Assembly (NCBI GenBank): GCA_035654795.1
Contig: DASRWC010000048.1
Coordinates: 62,001-126,000, forward strand
Reading direction: 5' to 3'
Length of the DNA stretch: 64,000 nt
From: JAAYLC01 sp035654795
GTDB taxonomy: Bacteria > Bacteroidota > Bacteroidia > Flavobacteriales > Flavobacteriaceae
The notes under the pieces are model-generated. The model was not told where the DNA came from, did not search any database, and was given only the letters and a program-made list of their open reading frames with translations. Positions 60,801-64,000 of this stretch are shown one piece after another. The stretch's first letter is position 1. Each line of letters opens with the position of its first letter. Made by a program: the position numbers and the translations under genes.

Positions 60801-61002
60801 TTTGGCGTGGGTTGTTATCGCGGGATTAATATCATCCTTGTTCTTAACTTTGGTAATTGTTCCCGTAGTTTATGCGATTTTTGATACAATTGTAACGAAA
60901 GTGACGGGAAATAAACCAACTCCCGATTTTGATACGTTAATGCTAGAAGATTATGAGCCAACAGCACTGAGTGAAGATGGTTTTACCCCGAAACACAGCT
61001 AA
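57829..61002 (+). CDS. RND efflux permease (HAE1-like)
   Basis: 1057 aa proton-driven inner-membrane pump with twelve helices and two large periplasmic loops. The proton-relay aspartates are in LVVGILVDDAIVVIENIHRH (helix 4), and the partner lysine is in GLVAKNAILLVDFANHR (helix 10). The N-terminus KRPTLVVVLFTILTLGG and PGASPSEVENTVTKYIEDA are typical. Substrates cannot be read; drugs, bile salts or lipophilic compounds are usual. It is the last gene of the operon, 21 bp after the adaptor. It is visibly GC-richer than most of the window. Confidence 0.96.
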   Translation: MKIAEISIKRPTLVVVLFTILTLGGIFSYTQMGYELIPKFEVNVVSVTTIYPGASPSEVENTVTKYIEDAISTLENVKKIESKSFESLSLVMITLNEKANADLSLNDAQRKINAILKDLPDDVEPPSLSKFSLDDLPILSIGATADMDDVAFYDLLDKKIQPILSRVDGVAQVDLVGGQEREIQVQLRAEKLQGYGISVPQVQQMILASNLDFPTGNVKTRESSVLIRLSGKYRDVEELRNLVISNINGVQIRLRDIADISDAQKDADKVARIDRRGAILMQVLKQTDANAVAVSEGIHEIAAQLMADYEDQGLQLNIIDDTTTFTLSAANSVIKDLFIAILLVAFVCLFFLHSFRNALIVMLTIPISLISTFIGIFLLGYTLNLMSLLGLSLVVGILVDDAIVVIENIHRHLEMGKNRVRAAYDGTREIGFTVMAITMVIVVVFLPIALSTGLVSNIISQFCMTVVIATLLSLLASFTIVPWLSSRYGKLEVITNRTFFGRIILRFEKGLERFTQWITGILEWSLRHKLATLLIVTGLFFGTIFGLFGGGFIGFEFFSKIDKGEFMVQLELPKDAALEQTNYLTQQAEDFLYKQPEVVGLITTVGQSSDGWGGAMGSAYKSEIKVVLNDKSERDDNTSIYAAKIKRELQKVLVGVKVKTVPVGMFGADAAPILLTITGPELDDVMAFAEEAAAELRKIGGASEVKLSSESGNPEINVQVDRDKMSSLGLDLMTVGMTMQTAFSGNTDGKFRAGDYEYDINIRYSEFNRSNINDVRNLLFVNPRGENIRLSQFATVTEGSGPSLLERRDKSPSVNIEAQAIGRASGTIAAEWENVFSKMERPAGVHYVWGGDMENQTEGFGTLGYALLAAILLVYLVMVALYNSYVTPFVVLFSVPLSFIGAALALALTNNSLSVFTILGIIMLIGLVAKNAILLVDFANHRKAEGESTHDALVQANHARLRPILMTTFAMVFGMLPIALASGAAAEMNNGLAWVVIAGLISSLFLTLVIVPVVYAIFDTIVTKVTGNKPTPDFDTLMLEDYEPTALSEDGFTPKHS

Positions 61003-61030
61003 ATGTATGAGTGCTTGTTGAATCTTCTAA

Positions 61031-61063
61031 ACCCGGATTTCCATTTGAGAATTCCGGGTTTTT
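61031..61063 (+). terminator. terminator of the efflux operon
   Basis: Arms ACCCGGA (61031-61037) and TCCGGGT (61053-61059) pair perfectly, followed by TTTTT. It lies 28 bp after the permease stop. Confidence 0.8.
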
Positions 61064-61369
61064 TAGACCCTAAAATTATCTTTACCCGTAAAAATAATCT
61101 TTCATTCGTATCATATCGTGCAACTTCCGAGAACCGGTTTTGTGTTGATGCGTTTCAGTATCTATTTATTAAGTAGATTGGATGGAGTCATGGAGTTTCT
61201 GCGTTATCGATTCCGAAAGCTATACGATTCCTTGATAAATTTGATTCTCTAGAGCACAGGTTTTAATAGGTTTTTGTCCGTACCAGCGCGTAGCGTCATC
61301 CGTCGTCAGAGCGAAGCGACATAAAATTGGTTCAAAAATTGCTACCTTTCAGATTCAAAAAAAATGTAA
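61064..61369. other. intergenic region without a gene
   Basis: About 300 bp between the efflux terminator and the histidine kinase. No open frame with a believable start or product was found. A GC-rich patch (about 61286-61320, containing GCGTAGCG and GCGAAGCGAC) stands out but is not repeated elsewhere in the window. A near-consensus -7 element TACCTTTC at 61343-61350 may serve the kinase gene. Confidence 0.5.
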
Positions 61370-62827
61370 ATGTCCTTTTACAAGAAATCGCTTCGAACGC
61401 GTATTTTCTTCTCCATGATCGCATTGGTAGTGGGTGCTTCCATTCTTATTGCTATCGTAACGGTTTTGCAATATCAAAAAGATGCCAAACGTTTTCATCG
61501 TGACCGACTTCTCCGGAAAGAAACTGCTATTCGGGAAAATATTAATTATGTATTAAGAACAACCACCTATCCCGTAGAAACCAATCAGATTCCGTGGATA
61601 TTCAAAGACAAAATCTATGAGATTAAGGATATTCACGGATTGGAAATCTTTCTTTACGACCTTCAGGGGAATCTTTTGAAATCTTCTCGCCCCTCATTTT
61701 TCCGAGATACCGTCGGAGCCAAAATGCCGGCCTACGCACTGGAACAACTTCAAAATTCTGCAACAAAGAGTTATATCAAAGAATTTAAAGAAGACGGGCA
61801 AAAATATCAATCATCTTATACCTACATCACCGACAATTATTTCAAACCGCTCGCAATTCTGAATCTTCCTTATATCGAAGACAGCGACTACATCACAAAA
61901 GAACTGAAAGAATATCTGTATCGGCTAAGTGTTGCCTATTTTTTCATGCTTTTGGCGGGAGTGATTTTGGCTTACCTGCTTTCTACCTATATAACACGTT
62001 CGTTGAAAAATGTGAGTGATACCTTAGCACTTACTCGATTCCACACGCGGAACAAAAAATTAATCGTAAAAGATGTTCCCCAAGAAATCGCACTGCTGAT
62101 TAATTCGTATAATGAAATGATTGACCAATTGGAAACCAGTGCCGCTCAGTTAGCAGCCAGCGAACGCGAAACGGCTTGGCGGGAAATGGCAAAACAGGTA
62201 GCACACGAAATCAAGAATCCGCTCACGCCAATGCGACTCACCACCCAAAGTTTCCAACGAAGGTTTGATCCGAATGATCCGGAAATCGGACGTAAAGTTG
62301 CAGAATATACAGAAACCATGCTTCAGCAAATCGATACGCTGAGTTCCATTGCTTCTGCCTTTTCTACTTATGCCAAAATGCCGGCACAACAGGATGAAAC
62401 GCTCAATGTGGTAAAAATTGCGAAACTCGCCCTTGACATCTTCCATGAAGATTATATCAACTTCATTTCCAATGAAGAAGAAATTCGCGCACTTTTTGAC
62501 CGAACACAACTGATCCGTGTTGTAACGAATCTTGTCAAGAACAGTATTCAGTCTATCGAACAGAAACAACCCGATGTCCCTCGAATTGACATTTTTGTGC
62601 GTCGGGAAGGAAAGCACGCTGTAATTTCGGTAACCGATAACGGCATAGGCGTTCCGGAACACGAACGCGAGTGTATTTTTGAACCCCAATTCACCACAAA
62701 AACCAGCGGGATGGGTCTTGGTCTCGGAATGGTGAAAAATATTATGGAAACCTATCAAGGAGCTGTTACCTTTACTTCCACTCCCGAAGAAACTACTTTT
62801 ACCGTAAGCTTTCCGGCAATAGATTGA
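61370..62827 (+). CDS. sensor histidine kinase (NtrY-like)
   Basis: 485 aa. Transmembrane helices at about 12-34 and 185-207 flank a periplasmic sensor region of about 150 residues. A HAMP domain (about 205-260) leads to a HisKA domain with the phosphoacceptor H279 in VAHEIKNPLTPMRL. The HATPase domain has the N box VVTNLVKNSIQSIEQ, DNGIGVPE and GMGLGLGMVKNIM. The KNPLTP box is typical of NtrY kinases. NtrY is usually next to an NtrC-type regulator; none is in the window. It is followed by a crotonase gene. Confidence 0.92.
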   Translation: MSFYKKSLRTRIFFSMIALVVGASILIAIVTVLQYQKDAKRFHRDRLLRKETAIRENINYVLRTTTYPVETNQIPWIFKDKIYEIKDIHGLEIFLYDLQGNLLKSSRPSFFRDTVGAKMPAYALEQLQNSATKSYIKEFKEDGQKYQSSYTYITDNYFKPLAILNLPYIEDSDYITKELKEYLYRLSVAYFFMLLAGVILAYLLSTYITRSLKNVSDTLALTRFHTRNKKLIVKDVPQEIALLINSYNEMIDQLETSAAQLAASERETAWREMAKQVAHEIKNPLTPMRLTTQSFQRRFDPNDPEIGRKVAEYTETMLQQIDTLSSIASAFSTYAKMPAQQDETLNVVKIAKLALDIFHEDYINFISNEEEIRALFDRTQLIRVVTNLVKNSIQSIEQKQPDVPRIDIFVRREGKHAVISVTDNGIGVPEHERECIFEPQFTTKTSGMGLGLGMVKNIMETYQGAVTFTSTPEETTFTVSFPAID

Positions 62828-62836
62828 GGTTTTTAT

Positions 62837-62844
62837 TAGCTTTG
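62837..62844 (+). promoter_or_regulatory. -7 element before the crotonase gene
   Basis: TAGCTTTG, a perfect TAnnTTTG, 28 bp before the ATG at 62873. No TTTG at the right distance. It may give the crotonase its own transcript besides read-through from the kinase gene. Confidence 0.4.
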
Positions 62845-62872
62845 TAAACGACAAAATGGAATTTAAAAAAAT

Positions 62873-63655
62873 ATGGAATTCAAAAATCTTCTTGTGGAAT
62901 ATAACAATGGCATCGCAACCATTACCATTAACCGGCCTTCAAAATTAAACGCCCTTAATAAAGAAACCATTCAGGAACTTCACGAAGCTATTAAAGAAGC
63001 CGATGAAGATTCTGATATCAAAGTAATTGTCATTACCGGAAGCGGTGAAAAGGCTTTTGTAGCCGGTGCCGATATCAGCGAATTTGCAGATTTTTCCATA
63101 GAAGAAGGAGGGGCTCTGGCCGCTCAGGGTCAGGAATTGCTGTTCGATTTTGTAGCCAATCTTTCCACACCCGTTATTGCAGCCGTTAATGGTTTCGCAT
63201 TGGGTGGCGGACTCGAACTCGCTATGGCGGCACATTTCCGTATCGCATCAGAAAATGCAAAAATGGGACTTCCCGAAGTTTCTCTTGGTGTAATTCCCGG
63301 ATATGGCGGAACGCAACGGTTGCCACAACTTGTCGGAAGAGGACGCGCCATGGAAATGATTATGACCGCCGGAATGATCGACGCACATCAAGCCTTACAA
63401 TATGGATTGGTGAATCACGTTGTCGCTCAGGAAGATTTACTGGATCTGGCTTATAAAATCGGCGGAAAGATTATGAAAAACTCTTCCGTAGCCATCGCCG
63501 CCGCCATTCGCTCTGTCAACGCTGCCTTTGATAATGACGTCAACGGATTTATGGTAGAAATCGAAGAATTCGGAAACTGCTTCGGCACCGAAGATTTCAA
63601 AGAAGGAACCCAAGCGTTTTTGGAGAAAAGAAAGGCGGAGTTTCCGGGGAGGTAG
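62873..63655 (+). CDS. enoyl-CoA hydratase/isomerase (crotonase family)
   Basis: 260 aa. The crotonase fold is clear: NRPSKLNALNKETI, the CoA/oxyanion segment KAFVAGADISEFA, VNGFALGGGLELAMA with the second oxyanion glycine, and the catalytic Glu region MGLPEVSLGVIPGYGGTQRLP. Both acidic positions typical of hydratases are present. It probably acts in fatty-acid or branched-chain acyl-CoA breakdown (crotonyl-CoA or similar). A second ATG at 62856 is out of frame. It is the last clear gene in the window. Confidence 0.93.
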   Translation: MEFKNLLVEYNNGIATITINRPSKLNALNKETIQELHEAIKEADEDSDIKVIVITGSGEKAFVAGADISEFADFSIEEGGALAAQGQELLFDFVANLSTPVIAAVNGFALGGGLELAMAAHFRIASENAKMGLPEVSLGVIPGYGGTQRLPQLVGRGRAMEMIMTAGMIDAHQALQYGLVNHVVAQEDLLDLAYKIGGKIMKNSSVAIAAAIRSVNAAFDNDVNGFMVEIEEFGNCFGTEDFKEGTQAFLEKRKAEFPGR

Positions 63656-64000
63656 GATCGATATGTTAGACGGTTGACAGATCAGATATAAGATTTTTGG
63701 GGCTTTAAAATCCTGCGTAATTGGCGAGTGGATTTTATTTGGATGATATGTCTATTATAAAAGTAGTAAGCCATAATAAGCAATTACCTTTCGGATTGTC
63801 TATGTTTTTTAATTAGAAGATTCGGTAACCCCACAAAGATGTCTCGAACATTACACTTAACATATATACTTGCGCTATTTTCTTTTATATCACGTTGCTC
63901 ACAGTATCTTAATCATCAAAATAATAATCGTAGATTTCGCCCTCTTTATCGCCTAAACCATTAGTCTAAAAACCCGAGGTATCGTTAGTTGTCTCCCGAC
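63656..64000. other. right-end region without a confident gene
   Basis: 345 bp with no gene I can support. One short frame, 63839-63964 (+, 41 aa, MSRTLHLTYILALFSFISRC...), has a signal-like hydrophobic start and a cysteine at position 20, but its lipobox is poor (FISRC) and there is no promoter or family support. The composition is AT-rich again, unlike the preceding genes. Confidence 0.4.

Noticed and set aside
61286..61320. GC-rich GCGTAGCG/GCGAAGCG patch considered as a REP-like repeat
   Set aside because: I found no second copy in the window and the arms do not pair well.
62150..62854. 234-aa minus-strand frame
   Set aside because: It is antisense to the catalytic domain of the histidine kinase; the kinase motifs on the plus strand are unambiguous.
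61003..64000. Defence island, CRISPR array, prophage or integron
   Set aside because: No spaced direct repeats, integrase, transposase, capsid or toxin-antitoxin motifs were seen here or elsewhere in the window.

Overview
The window looks like chromosomal DNA of a member of the Flavobacteriales (Bacteroidota). The evidence is AT-rich DNA, many start regions carrying the Bacteroidota -7 promoter element TAnnTTTG, lipoproteins with the CSKDD surface-export signature, and flavobacterial core genes: an IPExxxVDY protein next to pyruvate kinase, a viroplasmin-type RNase H next to purN, the three-gene sdhCAB set, a one-chain glyS and a DUF3109 protein. I see no rRNA, CRISPR array, transposase, integrase or prophage. 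There is one tRNA (Leu, anticodon CAA).

Layout. 1-5 kb: partial rplY, prs, tRNA-Leu, a dCMP deaminase and CtpA-type protease pair, marC with a small membrane protein. 5-9.3 kb: DUF3109 protein, thiL, then a two-gene restriction-modification locus (Mod-like adenine methylase plus PD-(D/E)XK nuclease). 9.3-17.5 kb, all minus strand: alpha/beta hydrolase, Xaa-Pro peptidase, an ECF sigma factor with a protein that joins an anti-sigma-like N-terminus to an outer-membrane barrel, recA, glyS, a coiled-coil membrane protein. 17.5-20 kb: comF and an Ig-like lipoprotein. 20-23.6 kb: succinate dehydrogenase. 23.8-29.5 kb: mgtE, an aminotransferase/cupin/omega-amidase cluster, a DUF3857 protein. 29.5-41.4 kb: a surface lipoprotein, a long PurF-like protein with a PfkB kinase, an adhesin-like/SPOR protein, rnhA and purN, acpP-fabF-rnc, IPExxxVDY-pyk, and xth. 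41.6-54.6 kb: a giant outer-membrane protein, a zinc-ribbon protein, dsbD, lipoproteins, a fused peptide-ABC ATPase, ogt, several small unknowns, SdpI-family and MATE proteins. 54.7-61 kb: a TetR-controlled TolC/adaptor/RND efflux operon with a readable operator. 61.4-63.7 kb: an NtrY-like histidine kinase and a crotonase.

Most of the window is housekeeping. The parts most worth a second look are: the restriction-modification locus; the sigma factor and envelope-spanning barrel pair; a lipoprotein with a duplicated NPxHGxPxHRCDIxVGxPL motif; a candidate small RNA beside ogt; the PurF-like protein whose oxyanion-hole region departs from the canonical form; the adhesin-like/SPOR protein; and the TetR operator. 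Many lengths given here are shorter than the longest open frame, because the start was moved to an ATG that lies downstream of a clear -7 element. All functional calls come from reading motifs by eye; no database search was run.
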